This document shows positions 1 through 7,954 of a stretch of DNA of 64,000 nucleotides, piece after piece. The stretch lies in contig NZ_FMZU01000005.1 in the NCBI RefSeq assembly GCF_900101545.1, positions 186,001-250,000 of the forward strand, written 5' to 3'. A program made the position numbers and the translations under genes. The notes under the pieces were generated by a model. It was given only the letters and a program-made list of their open reading frames with translations. It had not been told where the DNA came from and did no database searches. Source of the DNA: Variovorax sp. CF079 (GTDB lineage Bacteria > Pseudomonadota > Gammaproteobacteria > Burkholderiales > Burkholderiaceae_C). The number at the start of each line of letters is the position of its first letter. Position 1 is the stretch's first letter.

Positions 1-352
1 GCTCGACCACCGGCCGCGCGAGTGCATGGTCCATCACGTTGGTCACGAACACGAAGTAGCCGCGTGCCGCGGCGCTGGCCTCGATGCCCTGCAGGATGGG
101 CGGGAACACCGGGTTGGTGATGTCCGGCACCAGCACGCCGATGGTGTGGGTGCGGCCGGTGCGCAGCGCCGAGGCCGCGCGGTTGGGCCGGTAGCCCAGG
201 CGCTGCGCTGCCTCTTCCACCACGCGCAGCACCTCCTCGCTGATCAGCGCGCGCTTGTCCGGATTGAGCGCGCGCGACACGGTCGAGACATGCACGCCGG
301 CGGCCTGCGCGACGTCGCGGATGGTGACCGGGGAAGACGGTGATGGGCTCAT
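1..352 (-). CDS. LacI-family transcriptional regulator, N-terminal part (runs off the window edge)
   Basis: About 117 codons are visible, beginning at the ATG whose first base is 352. The N-terminus carries the LacI helix-turn-helix (TIRDVAQAAG then VSTVSRAL, residues about 10-30), the hinge region (RLGYRPNRAASALRTG) and the start of the periplasmic-binding-like effector domain (IGVLVPDITNPVFPPIL). It is divergent from the catabolic operon starting at 490. Two LacI-type operator sequences lie in the 137-bp gap, one of them five bases before this start codon, which suggests autoregulation and control of the operon. The effector is unknown. The rest of the gene lies outside the window. Confidence 0.93.
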   Translation of the reverse strand, partial: MSPSPSSPVTIRDVAQAAGVHVSTVSRALNPDKRALISEEVLRVVEEAAQRLGYRPNRAASALRTGRTHTIGVLVPDITNPVFPPILQGIEASAAARGYFVFVTNVMDHALARPVVE

Positions 353-356
353 TTAC

Positions 357-370
357 TGCAAACGATTGAT
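357..370. promoter_or_regulatory. Candidate LacI-family operator next to the repressor start
   Basis: TGCAAACGATTGAT matches the downstream perfect palindrome at 11 of 14 positions and keeps the central CG typical of LacI-family sites. It lies just upstream of the repressor start codon (352), so it probably serves autoregulation. Its centre is about 102 bp from the second operator, a distance that would allow looping. This is inferred from pattern only. Confidence 0.5.
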
Positions 371-429
371 CTTGGCGAGAACACAGAGTATCGCCTTGAT
401 TTCATTGGGGGCTCTCGCAAACCCCTTTC

Positions 430-457
430 TTGCGTGGAAATTAATCCTCGCCATAAT
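430..457 (+). promoter_or_regulatory. Sigma-70-like promoter of the dioxygenase operon
   Basis: TTGCGT (430-435) and CATAAT (452-457) are separated by 16 bases and resemble -35 and -10 boxes. The expected transcription start falls inside the palindromic operator that follows immediately, which is the classic repressor-blocking arrangement. The stretch is noticeably AT-richer than the flanking genes. Confidence 0.5.
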
Positions 458-458
458 C

Positions 459-472
459 TGCAAACGTTTGCA
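459..472. promoter_or_regulatory. LacI-family operator, perfect 14-bp palindrome
   Basis: TGCAAACGTTTGCA is a perfect palindrome with a central CG, the consensus style of LacI/GalR operators. It begins one base after the -10 box and ends 17 bases before the dioxygenase start codon, so a bound repressor would cover the transcription start. The divergent gene encodes a LacI-family protein, the obvious candidate to bind it. Confidence 0.75.
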
Positions 473-489
473 AAGAAAGAGGCAGCCCC

Positions 490-1356
490 ATGAACATCGT
501 GACCACCCCCGATTCCGTGCTCCAGATCGCGACCGCCGCGATGGCCCGCACGCCCGACGAACGCCTGCGCACCGTGATGGCCGCGCTCATCCGCCACCTG
601 CACGCCTTCGTCCAGGAAGTGCACCTGAGCGAAGAGGAGTTCGAGCAGGCGCTCGAATTCATCGTCGGCATCGGCCAGGCCACCGGCGAGAAGAAGAACG
701 AGGTGGTGCTGGCCGCCGACTTGCTGGGCGTCTCGACGCTGGTGGCGCTGCTCAACAACCAGGACCCGCAGGGCGAATCGCCGGCCGCGCTGCTGGGCCC
801 CTTCTGGCGCGCCAATGCGCCGTTGTGCCAGGCCGGCGAGTCGATCGCGCGCTCGAGCACACCGGGCGTTCCGCTCGAGGTGCGCGGCGTGGTGCGTGAC
901 ACGCAAGGCCGGCCGCTCGCCGGCGCCATCGTCGATGCCTGGCAGGCCTCTCCGGTCGGCCTGTATGAGAACCAGGACCCGGAGCAGGACGACATGAACC
1001 TGCGCGGCCGCTTCGAGACCGATGCCGAGGGCCGCTACCACTTCCGCACGGTGCGTCCGGCCGGCTACCCGGTGCCGACCGACGGGCCCTGCGGCGTCTT
1101 GCTGCGCGCGCAGCAGCGCCATCCCAACCGCCCGGCGCACCTGCACTTCATGGTCAGCAAGCCCGGCCACAAGGTGCTGATCAGCCAGGTCTTCGCCGAC
1201 GACGACGAGAACCTCGAGAGCGACCCGGTGTTCGGCGTCACGCGCAGGCTGATCGGCTGCTTCGAGCCCCAGCGCGGCGGCGAGCAGGCCACGCTCCAGT
1301 ACGACTTCGTGCTCGAACCCGGGGAGATGAAGTTTCCCCGTCCTCCCATTCCCTGA
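490..1356 (+). CDS. Intradiol ring-cleavage dioxygenase (hydroxyquinol/catechol 1,2-dioxygenase family)
   Basis: This 288-aa protein has the usual length for a catechol or hydroxyquinol 1,2-dioxygenase. Residues about 20-90 form the helical dimerisation domain (Dioxygenase_N) and the remainder the beta-sandwich catalytic domain. The four expected Fe(III) ligands are visible: Tyr159 (VGLYEN), Tyr193 (AGYPVPTDGP), His217 and His219 (RPAHLHF). The enzyme would open a catechol-type ring between its hydroxyls, giving a muconate or maleylacetate. It is the first gene of a seven-gene operon behind a LacI-controlled promoter, and a GAGG ribosome site precedes the ATG. The N-terminal domain looks more like hydroxyquinol dioxygenases than CatA, but the substrate is not settled by sequence. 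Confidence 0.88.
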   Translation: MNIVTTPDSVLQIATAAMARTPDERLRTVMAALIRHLHAFVQEVHLSEEEFEQALEFIVGIGQATGEKKNEVVLAADLLGVSTLVALLNNQDPQGESPAALLGPFWRANAPLCQAGESIARSSTPGVPLEVRGVVRDTQGRPLAGAIVDAWQASPVGLYENQDPEQDDMNLRGRFETDAEGRYHFRTVRPAGYPVPTDGPCGVLLRAQQRHPNRPAHLHFMVSKPGHKVLISQVFADDDENLESDPVFGVTRRLIGCFEPQRGGEQATLQYDFVLEPGEMKFPRPPIP

Positions 1357-1377
1357 ACTTCCACGGACTTCACTCGC

Positions 1378-2142
1378 ATGAGCTTCGATCCCACACCTCG
1401 ACTCGACGGCAAGGTGGCCGTCATCACCGGCGGCCTCGGCGCCATCGGCTGGGCAACGGCCCAGCGCCTCGCGGCGCTTGGCGCCAGCTGCGTGCTGCTG
1501 CATCGCAAGGGCGACGACGCGGCCGAACGCGCGACCGCACTCCCAACTGCACAAGGCCAGCGCCATGCCGCGCTGCGCGCCGACATCGTCGACACGCCCA
1601 GCCTGCAGAAGGCCGCGGCCGACGTGCAAGAGGGCTACGGCCGCTGCGACATCCTGGTCAACAGCGCCGGCCACACGCAGCCCATCGCAGCCGGCGACCT
1701 CGACGCGCTGAGCGATGAACTCATCGACGAGTTGCTTGCCGCCAACTTCCGCGGCGTCTTCGCCACCATCCGCGCCTTCGCGCCGCTGCTCAAGGCGAGC
1801 GGCGACGGCTTGATCGTCAACATCTCGTCGATCGCCGGCTTCACCGGCGTCGGCAGCAACCTGGCCTACGTCGCGGCCAAGGCCGGCCTCGACGTGGTCG
1901 GCGACGCGCTGGCCAAGGCGCTGGCGCCCGCGGTGCGCGTGGTCTCGGTGTCGCCGGGTGCGGTCGAATCGGCCTTCGTGCCGGGCCGCGGCGAAGAGTT
2001 CAAGGCCAAGATGGCCAGCACCACGCCGCTCGGCCGCATCGGCAAGCCCGAGGACGTGGCCGCGACCGTGGAAGCGCTGGCCACCACGCTGCGCTTCGTG
2101 ACCGGGACGCGCATCGTGGTCGATGGGGGGAGACACCTGTGA
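1378..2142 (+). CDS. SDR-family NAD(P)-dependent oxidoreductase
   Basis: This 254-aa classical short-chain dehydrogenase has the cofactor motif TGGLGAIG at residues 17-24, NSAG at 95-98 and the catalytic Ser (about 150), Tyr164 and Lys168 (Y-x3-K). It starts 21 bases after the dioxygenase and overlaps the next gene by 4 bp, so it belongs to the operon. The likely role is oxidation or reduction of a hydroxy/keto intermediate of the aromatic pathway, or dehydrogenation of a dihydrodiol. The exact substrate cannot be read from the sequence. Confidence 0.88.
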   Translation: MSFDPTPRLDGKVAVITGGLGAIGWATAQRLAALGASCVLLHRKGDDAAERATALPTAQGQRHAALRADIVDTPSLQKAAADVQEGYGRCDILVNSAGHTQPIAAGDLDALSDELIDELLAANFRGVFATIRAFAPLLKASGDGLIVNISSIAGFTGVGSNLAYVAAKAGLDVVGDALAKALAPAVRVVSVSPGAVESAFVPGRGEEFKAKMASTTPLGRIGKPEDVAATVEALATTLRFVTGTRIVVDGGRHL

Positions 2143-3023
2143 ACAGCAAAACTCTGATCACCTGCGCGGTCACCGGCAACCTGGTGAAGCCCGAACAGAC
2201 GCCGCACCTGCCGATCACGCCGGCACAGATCGCCGACGAATGCCTGGCCGCGGCCGAGGCCGGCGCCGGCCAGGTGCATATCCACGTGCGCGATCCCGAA
2301 AGCGGCAAGCCCTCGATGCAGGTCGAGCTCTACCGCGATGTGGTGAACCGCATCCGCCGGCAGAACCGCGAAGTCGTCATCAACCTCACGACCGGGCCGG
2401 GTGGCCGCTTCGTTCCGAGCGAGGACGACCCCAAGATCTACGCGCCCGGCACCAGCCTCTTGCCGCCGGAAAAGCGCGTCGAGCATATCGCGCTGATCAA
2501 GCCCGACGTCTGCTCGCTCGACCTCAACACCATGAACTCGGGCCCGGACGTGGTCATCAACACGCCGAAGAACGTGCGCCGCATGGCGCGCGTGATCCGC
2601 GAAGCGGGCGTCAAGCCCGAGCTCGAGATCTTCGACTCCGGCGACATCCACATGGCGCTGGACCTGATCGCCGACGGCACGCTCGAAGGGCCTGCGATGT
2701 GGACCCTGGTGCTGGGCGTGAAGTACGGCTTCATGCCGACGCCCGAGGCCGTGATGTACGCGCGCAGCATGCTGCCGCCCGGCGCCTTCTGGAGCGCCTT
2801 CGGCATCGGTCGCATGGAGTTCCCGATCGTGGCGCAGGCCTGGCTGCTGGGCGGCCATGTGCGCGTCGGCATGGAAGACAACATCTATCTCGAGAAGGGC
2901 GTGCTCGCGAAGAGCAACGCGGAGCTGGTGACCAAGGCGCGCGACATCATCCGGAGCCTCGGCGGCGACGTGGCGAGTGCGCGCGAGGCGCGCACGATGC
3001 TCGGCTTGGCGGGAGGGCGCTGA
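2139..3023 (+). CDS. BKACE (DUF849) beta-keto acid cleavage enzyme
   Basis: This 294-aa TIM-barrel protein belongs to the 3-keto-5-aminohexanoate cleavage enzyme (Kce)/BKACE family, whose members react a beta-keto acid with acetyl-CoA to give acetoacetate and a new acyl-CoA. The metal motif HIHVRD places His47 and His49, and a third ligand, Glu246, sits in VGMEDN. The GTG start overlaps the SDR stop codon, implying translational coupling. BKACE beside a ring-cleavage dioxygenase suggests that it cleaves the ring-fission keto acid (for example 3-oxoadipate) directly with acetyl-CoA. That pathway role is inference; the family assignment is firm. Confidence 0.9.
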   Translation: MNSKTLITCAVTGNLVKPEQTPHLPITPAQIADECLAAAEAGAGQVHIHVRDPESGKPSMQVELYRDVVNRIRRQNREVVINLTTGPGGRFVPSEDDPKIYAPGTSLLPPEKRVEHIALIKPDVCSLDLNTMNSGPDVVINTPKNVRRMARVIREAGVKPELEIFDSGDIHMALDLIADGTLEGPAMWTLVLGVKYGFMPTPEAVMYARSMLPPGAFWSAFGIGRMEFPIVAQAWLLGGHVRVGMEDNIYLEKGVLAKSNAELVTKARDIIRSLGGDVASAREARTMLGLAGGR

Positions 3024-3026
3024 GCA

Positions 3027-4025
3027 ATGAACGCCGTGCTCAACACGACGGTCGCACGCGCCGTGCGCGTCCGCGAAAAGGCCGCGAACCTCGACGCATT
3101 GAAGCTCGACTTCGCGGACCAGCCCGAGCCCGTCGCCAAGCCCGGCTTCGCGGTGGTGCGCGTCGGCGCGGCCGCCGTGAACCCGAGCGATGTGAAGGCC
3201 AGCCTGGGCCTGATGCCGCAAGCCGTGTGGCCGCGCACGCCGGGACGCGACTTCGCGGGCGTGGTGGTCGCGGGCCCGACCGAATGGGTGGGCCGCGAGG
3301 TCTACGGCTCGGGCGGCGATATCGGCATCACGCGCGACGGCTCGCACGCGCGCTTCCTGCTGCTGCCGGTGGAGGCCTTGCGCGATCGGCCGCGCAGCAT
3401 CTCGATGGACGAGGCCGGCGCCGTCGGCGTGCCCTTCGTCACCGCCTATGAAGGCTTTCGCCGCAGCGGCATGCCGCAGGCCGGCCAGACGGTGCTGGTG
3501 CTGGGCGCGAACGGCAAGGTCGGGCAAGCAGCCGTGCAACTCGCTGCGCAAGGCGGCGCGCGCGCGATCGCGGTCCAGCGGCGCGCCGGCCCCTTCGAAG
3601 GTTTCGCGAGCGGCCCGGTCGACGTGATCGATGCCGGCGCCGGCGACATCGCCGCCCAGGTGCGCGAACTCACGAACGGCCGCGGCGCCGACATCGTCTA
3701 CAACACCGTCGGCAGCGCCTACTTCGAGGCCGCGAACAAGGCCATGGCCAAGGGCGCGACGCAGATCTTCATCGCCACGCACGACCGTGCCGTGCCCTTC
3801 GACATCTTCGCCTTCTACCGCGGCATGCACACCTACGTGGGCATCGACTCGCTGGCGCTGGATTGCGTGGCCGCCACCGGGCAGCTCGATGCGATGCGCG
3901 AGGGCTTCGAGCGCGGCACGCTGAAGCCCTTCCCCGTGGCGCGCGCCTACGCGCTCGAAGACGCGGCCGAGGCCTACCGCCTGGTGCTCTCGGGCAGCAC
4001 CGACCGCGTCGTGCTGCGCCCCTGA
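3027..4025 (+). CDS. MDR-family zinc-independent oxidoreductase (quinone oxidoreductase-like)
   Basis: This 332-aa medium-chain dehydrogenase/reductase has the GroES-like N-terminal domain (AAVNPSDVKASLG) and a Rossmann fold with GANGKVG at 160-166. The catalytic and structural zinc cysteines of alcohol dehydrogenases are absent, placing it with zeta-crystallin/quinone oxidoreductases and enoyl reductases. It starts 3 bases after the BKACE stop. It could be the reductase that saturates the double bond of the ring-cleavage product (a maleylacetate-reductase-like role), but this is inferred from context only. Confidence 0.85.
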   Translation: MNAVLNTTVARAVRVREKAANLDALKLDFADQPEPVAKPGFAVVRVGAAAVNPSDVKASLGLMPQAVWPRTPGRDFAGVVVAGPTEWVGREVYGSGGDIGITRDGSHARFLLLPVEALRDRPRSISMDEAGAVGVPFVTAYEGFRRSGMPQAGQTVLVLGANGKVGQAAVQLAAQGGARAIAVQRRAGPFEGFASGPVDVIDAGAGDIAAQVRELTNGRGADIVYNTVGSAYFEAANKAMAKGATQIFIATHDRAVPFDIFAFYRGMHTYVGIDSLALDCVAATGQLDAMREGFERGTLKPFPVARAYALEDAAEAYRLVLSGSTDRVVLRP

Positions 4026-4037
4026 GGAAACAACGCC

Positions 4038-4397
4038 ATGCACGTCACCCGTTTCGAACAGGCGCCGACTTATGAGGCGCCCAACCACATCGACATGCGC
4101 TGCCTGCGCCTGCAGGGCAAGGAGGCCGGGCCTTCGCTGCAGATGTGGATGGGCATGAGCCAGATCCTGCCCGGCGGCCACACCGGCCTCGACGGCTCGC
4201 CGATCGAGAAGCTCTACCTCGTGCTCGAAGGCCAGCTGCACGTGGTGGCCGAGTTCGAGGGCCGGCGCGACGAGCAGGTGCTGGGCCCCTACGACTCCTG
4301 CCGCTTCGCGCCGGGCGAGAAGCGGCAGCTCGTGAACCGCAGCAACCGGCCCGTGCTGGTCGCGCTGGTGATGGCGAACGCGCCGCCCGCCGGCTGA
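4038..4397 (+). CDS. Small cupin-domain protein
   Basis: This 119-aa single-domain cupin is preceded by a GAGGAAAC ribosome site. Conserved cupin glycines and turns are visible (ILPGGHTGLDGSPIEKLYLVLEG and a PGEKRQLVNRS segment), although the second metal histidine is not obvious. Such proteins in catabolic operons are usually isomerases, small-molecule dioxygenases or sensors. It sits mid-operon, between the MDR reductase and the Bug binding protein. The specific function is unknown. Confidence 0.75.
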   Translation: MHVTRFEQAPTYEAPNHIDMRCLRLQGKEAGPSLQMWMGMSQILPGGHTGLDGSPIEKLYLVLEGQLHVVAEFEGRRDEQVLGPYDSCRFAPGEKRQLVNRSNRPVLVALVMANAPPAG

Positions 4398-4441
4398 GCC
4401 CTTCTTCTCTTTCCCCCAACGATTCCAACGGAGACAAAGCC

Positions 4442-5422
4442 ATGACGACATTCCTACCCGGCCGCCGCCAACTGATCGCAGCGGCGCTCGCCGCCTGCGC
4501 CTTCACCGGCGCGCATGCGCAAGGCGACTGGCCGCGCGGCCAGACCGTCAAGCTGATCGTGCCCTTCACCGCCGGCAGCGGCACCGACATCGTGGCGCGG
4601 CTGGTGGCGGAACGGCTCGGCCCGGCGCTGGGCACCAGCGTGATCATCGACAACAAGCCGGGCGCCGGCGGCACGCTGGGCGCCGCGCAGGTGGCAAAGG
4701 CGCCGGCAGACGGCTACACGCTGCTGGTCCACTCGGCGGGGCACCTGGTCAATCCTTCCATCTATCCCAACCTCTCCTACGACACGCTGAAGGACTTCGC
4801 GGGCGTGACGCCGATGGCGAGCCTGCCCAACATGCTGGTGGTGGCGCCCAACCGCTTTGCCGACGCGAAGGACCTGGTCGCGCAGGTCAAGGCCAAGCCC
4901 GGCGGCTTCAACTACGGCTCGGCCGGCAACGGTTCGGCCACCCACATGAACGCCGAGGTGTTCCGCCTGGCCGCCGGCGTGCAGGCGCAGCACGTGCCCT
5001 TCCGCGGCACGCCCGAGGCGATGACCGAGGTGATGGGCGGGCGCATCGACTGGTTCTTCGCGCCGATGGTGTCGGCGCTGCCGCTGGTCAAGGACGGCAA
5101 GCTCAAGGCGCTGGCGGTCGGCACCGGCAAGCGCTCGGGCGTGATGCCGCAGCTGCCCACCACAGTCGAGGCCGGCGTGCCCGGCTCGGAGTACCTGTTC
5201 TGGGTCGGCCTGTTCGCGCCGGCCAAGACGCCGAAGCCGGTGGTCGACCGGCTGCAGGCCGAGGTGGCGAAGATTATGGCGGCGCCAGATCTCAAGGAGC
5301 GCCTGGACAAGCTCGGCGCCGAGCCCTTCACCATGCCCTCAGCCCAGTTCGACAAGTTCATCGTCGACGAAACCGCGAAGGCGCAGCAGGTCGTGAAGGC
5401 GGCCGGCATCAAGGTCGATTGA
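4442..5422 (+). CDS. Tripartite tricarboxylate transporter substrate-binding protein (TctC/Bug family)
   Basis: This 326-aa periplasmic protein starts at the ATG that gives a clean signal peptide (RRQ then a hydrophobic run, cleavage after GAHA at about residue 26). The Bug-family landmarks are present: IVPFTAGSGTDIVAR near the N-terminus, NKPGAGG, ADGYTLL and the VPFRGTPEAMTEVMGG segment. No TctA or TctB membrane genes are adjacent, as is common for Bug proteins in Burkholderiales. It presumably captures the substrate of this operon, a carboxylated aromatic or organic acid. A long in-frame extension upstream (to 4145) lies over the cupin gene and was rejected. Confidence 0.9.
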   Translation: MTTFLPGRRQLIAAALAACAFTGAHAQGDWPRGQTVKLIVPFTAGSGTDIVARLVAERLGPALGTSVIIDNKPGAGGTLGAAQVAKAPADGYTLLVHSAGHLVNPSIYPNLSYDTLKDFAGVTPMASLPNMLVVAPNRFADAKDLVAQVKAKPGGFNYGSAGNGSATHMNAEVFRLAAGVQAQHVPFRGTPEAMTEVMGGRIDWFFAPMVSALPLVKDGKLKALAVGTGKRSGVMPQLPTTVEAGVPGSEYLFWVGLFAPAKTPKPVVDRLQAEVAKIMAAPDLKERLDKLGAEPFTMPSAQFDKFIVDETAKAQQVVKAAGIKVD

Positions 5423-5427
5423 AGGCC

Positions 5428-7428
5428 ATGAGCTTGTTCGGTGGCGCGTCGTCACGCGCCTGGCAGCACTGGTGCGACGCGGAATGCGCGCACGCCGAAG
5501 ACGCCGCCGTTGCGGCACCGGAGCGCCGGCAATTCCTGCGCACCTCGCTCGGTGTCGCCGCCGGCGGCCTTTCGGGCCTCTGGGTTTCCGGCTGCGCCAC
5601 CGCATCGCCCGCGGCACCGGCCGACACGGTGGTGCTGAACGCCCGCGTCGCGACCATGGACGCGAAGACACCGCGTGCCCAGGCCTTCGCCATCGCGGGA
5701 GATCAGTTCGCAGCCGTCGGCAGCGACCGCGAGATCTCGCGCTGGGTCGGCCCGCGCACGCGTGTCATCGATGCAGAGGGCCGCTGCATCACGCCGGGCC
5801 TCATCGACTCGCATGCGCACTTCATCCGCGGCGGGCTCACCTACACGCAGGAGCTGCGCTGGGACGGCGTGCCAACGCTCGCCGATGCGCTGCGCATGTT
5901 GCGCGAACAGGCGCTGCGCACCCAGCCGCCGCACTGGGTGCAGGTGGTGGGTGGCTTCTCGCCCTACCAGTTCCGCGAGAAGCGGCTGCCGACCCTGGAC
6001 GAGATCAACGCCGCCACCGGCGAGGTGCCCTGCTTCGTCATGAACCTCTACGACCGCGCGTTCCTGAATCGCGCGGCCTTGCGCGTGCTCGGCTGGAACC
6101 GCGACACGCCGAATCCCTTCGGCAGCACCCTCGAAAAAGACGCCACCGGCAACCCGACCGGCCTGGTGGTCAACACCACCAGCCTGGGCGGGCTGGTCGC
6201 GCTGTTCGCGCGCGTGCCCAAGCTGTCGGATGCGGACCAGGCGCTGTCGACCGAGCTCTACATGCGCGAGATGAACCGGCTGGGCCTCACCAGCGTGGTC
6301 GATGCGGGCGGCGGCGGGCAGAACTACCCGGAGCACTACGGCGGCATCCAGCGGCTCGCGAGCGAACGCCGGATGACGCTGCGCATCTCCTACAACCTGT
6401 TCGCGCAGCGCCCGGGCCAGGAGATCGACGACTACAAGCTGTGGTCGCAGAAAGTCTCGCCCGGCCAGGGCAACGACCATCTGCGCATGGTGGGCGCCGG
6501 CGAATACATCCTGTGGGCCGCGACCGATCCGGCCAACTTCGGCAAGAGCGTCGCGCAGGCGCCCGCCATCATGGAATCGAAGCTGACCGAGGTGGCGACC
6601 TACCTCGCCGGCAAGGGCTGGCCGATCCGCATGCATGCGAGCTACGACGGCACGGCCGCGCGCATCCTCGACGTGCTCGAGAAGGTGAACCGCGAGGTGC
6701 CGCTCAAGAACCTGCGCTGGGCGCTCGACCATTGCGAAGGCCTGTCGCCGCGCTCGATGGAGCGCGTGGCTGCGATGGGCGGCCGCATCGCGATCCAGAA
6801 CCGCATGTCGCTCGACGGCGAGGTGTACGCGCAGACCTGGGGCCGCGAGGCCGCGGCCGATGCGCCGCCGATCGGCCGCATGCGCGCCATGGGCCTGCCG
6901 GTGGCCTGCGGCACCGACTCGAGCCGCGTGACCAGCTACAACCCCTGGGTCTCGCTGCATTGGCTGGTGACCGGCAAGACATTGGGCGACACGCGGCTCA
7001 ACGCCGAGCGCAACCTGGTGAGCCGCGAGGTCGCGCTTCGGATGTGGACGCTCGAGGGTGCGGCACTGACCGGCGAGGACGCCCGCAAGGGCTCGATCGC
7101 GCCCGGCAAGCTGGCGGATTTCGCGGTGCTGTCCGACGACTTCTTCGCGATCAAGGAGGACGCCATCAAGGACATCACGGCCGTGCTCACCATGGTCGGC
7201 GGCGAGGTGGTGCACGCGAGCGGACCCTTCGCGGCACAGGCACCGGCCATCGTCAAGCCGATGCCCGACTGGCTGCCGGTCAATGTCTACGGCGGCTACC
7301 AGCACCGCCGCGCCGGCAGCACCGCGTCGTCGCATGGCACGGGCTGCTGCGGAAGCGCTGCAACGGCTCCGATCATCATCGGCGACCGGGGTGCCTGGCG
7401 CTACCGGTGCGGCTGCGCGGCGATCTGA
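5428..7428 (+). CDS. Exported amidohydrolase (YtcJ/amidohydrolase-3-like) with twin-arginine lipoprotein-like leader
   Basis: This protein of about 666 aa has a metal-dependent amidohydrolase core: HAH at residues 129-131 (DSHAHF), a later His in MHASYDG, His in DHCEG and the catalytic Asp in ACGTDSSR. Unusually, the first 60 residues contain a Cys/His cluster (WCDAECAH), then RRQFLRTS and a hydrophobic stretch ending in SGC. That resembles a Tat signal with a lipobox-like cysteine at about residue 56, set back from the N-terminus. The C-terminus is also cysteine-rich (GTGCCGSA ... RYRCGCAAI). The ATG at 5428 was chosen over a TTG at 5419. As the last gene of the operon, it may hydrolyse an amide or ester precursor outside the cytoplasm. 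Confidence 0.82.
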   Translation: MSLFGGASSRAWQHWCDAECAHAEDAAVAAPERRQFLRTSLGVAAGGLSGLWVSGCATASPAAPADTVVLNARVATMDAKTPRAQAFAIAGDQFAAVGSDREISRWVGPRTRVIDAEGRCITPGLIDSHAHFIRGGLTYTQELRWDGVPTLADALRMLREQALRTQPPHWVQVVGGFSPYQFREKRLPTLDEINAATGEVPCFVMNLYDRAFLNRAALRVLGWNRDTPNPFGSTLEKDATGNPTGLVVNTTSLGGLVALFARVPKLSDADQALSTELYMREMNRLGLTSVVDAGGGGQNYPEHYGGIQRLASERRMTLRISYNLFAQRPGQEIDDYKLWSQKVSPGQGNDHLRMVGAGEYILWAATDPANFGKSVAQAPAIMESKLTEVATYLAGKGWPIRMHASYDGTAARILDVLEKVNREVPLKNLRWALDHCEGLSPRSMERVAAMGGRIAIQNRMSLDGEVYAQTWGREAAADAPPIGRMRAMGLPVACGTDSSRVTSYNPWVSLHWLVTGKTLGDTRLNAERNLVSREVALRMWTLEGAALTGEDARKGSIAPGKLADFAVLSDDFFAIKEDAIKDITAVLTMVGGEVVHASGPFAAQAPAIVKPMPDWLPVNVYGGYQHRRAGSTASSHGTGCCGSAATAPIIIGDRGAWRYRCGCAAI

Positions 7429-7438
7429 GGCGCCGCGC

Positions 7439-7954
7439 TCACTCGGGAATCAGGAGAGGCCCGCAGTTCTCGTCCGTGACGAAGAAGGCGAGCAGCTTCG
7501 CGCTGCGCACGGGGTCGGGGTTCTCCGCGAACACGTGCAGCGTGCCCGGCGGCTCGAAGAAAGTCTGGCCGGCCCGGTAGTCCTGCGCGGGAGTGCCTCC
7601 AAGCTGCGAGCGCACAGTCCCCTCGATCACGACGGCGGTCACCGAGCCCGGATGCCGGTGTGCCGGCGAGTAGGCGAGCGGCGGGAACTCGACGCTGACG
7701 GTCGTCACGTTCTTGCCCGGCACGTTCGGCAAGGGCTCGCAAGACAGCGGCTTGACGATGGTCGCGGGCCGCGCGCCGGCACCCGCCGTCGTTGCGGCCG
7801 ACGCGAACATCGGCCGGCCGAGCGAGGTGCAGAGATCCCCGAACCATTGCACCGCGGAGCGCGGCGCCGCGGGTGCCAGCAGCATCCAGCTGGCGGCCAG
7901 GAGCAGCGCGGCGAGCCCGGCGCCGCGACGGCCGTGAAGGGAGAACGCGTTCAT
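7439..7954 (-). CDS. Secreted or membrane-anchored cupin protein
   Basis: This 171-aa protein has an N-terminal hydrophobic segment (residues about 8-28) acting as signal peptide or anchor, followed by a single cupin domain. The metal-binding motif is visible as PAHRHPGSVTAVVIEG, and the second part as PPGTLHVFAENPD. The start ATG (7954) overlaps the TGA of the upstream epimerase, so the pair forms a coupled two-gene operon. The function of exported cupins of this type is not established. Confidence 0.8.
   Translation of the reverse strand: MNAFSLHGRRGAGLAALLLAASWMLLAPAAPRSAVQWFGDLCTSLGRPMFASAATTAGAGARPATIVKPLSCEPLPNVPGKNVTTVSVEFPPLAYSPAHRHPGSVTAVVIEGTVRSQLGGTPAQDYRAGQTFFEPPGTLHVFAENPDPVRSAKLLAFFVTDENCGPLLIPE

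Noticed and set aside
349..4451. Very long minus-strand open frames opposite the dioxygenase operon (up to 861 codons)
   Set aside because: They lie antisense to well-supported genes, have Arg/Ala/His-rich composition with no domains, and are the expected shadow of high third-position GC.
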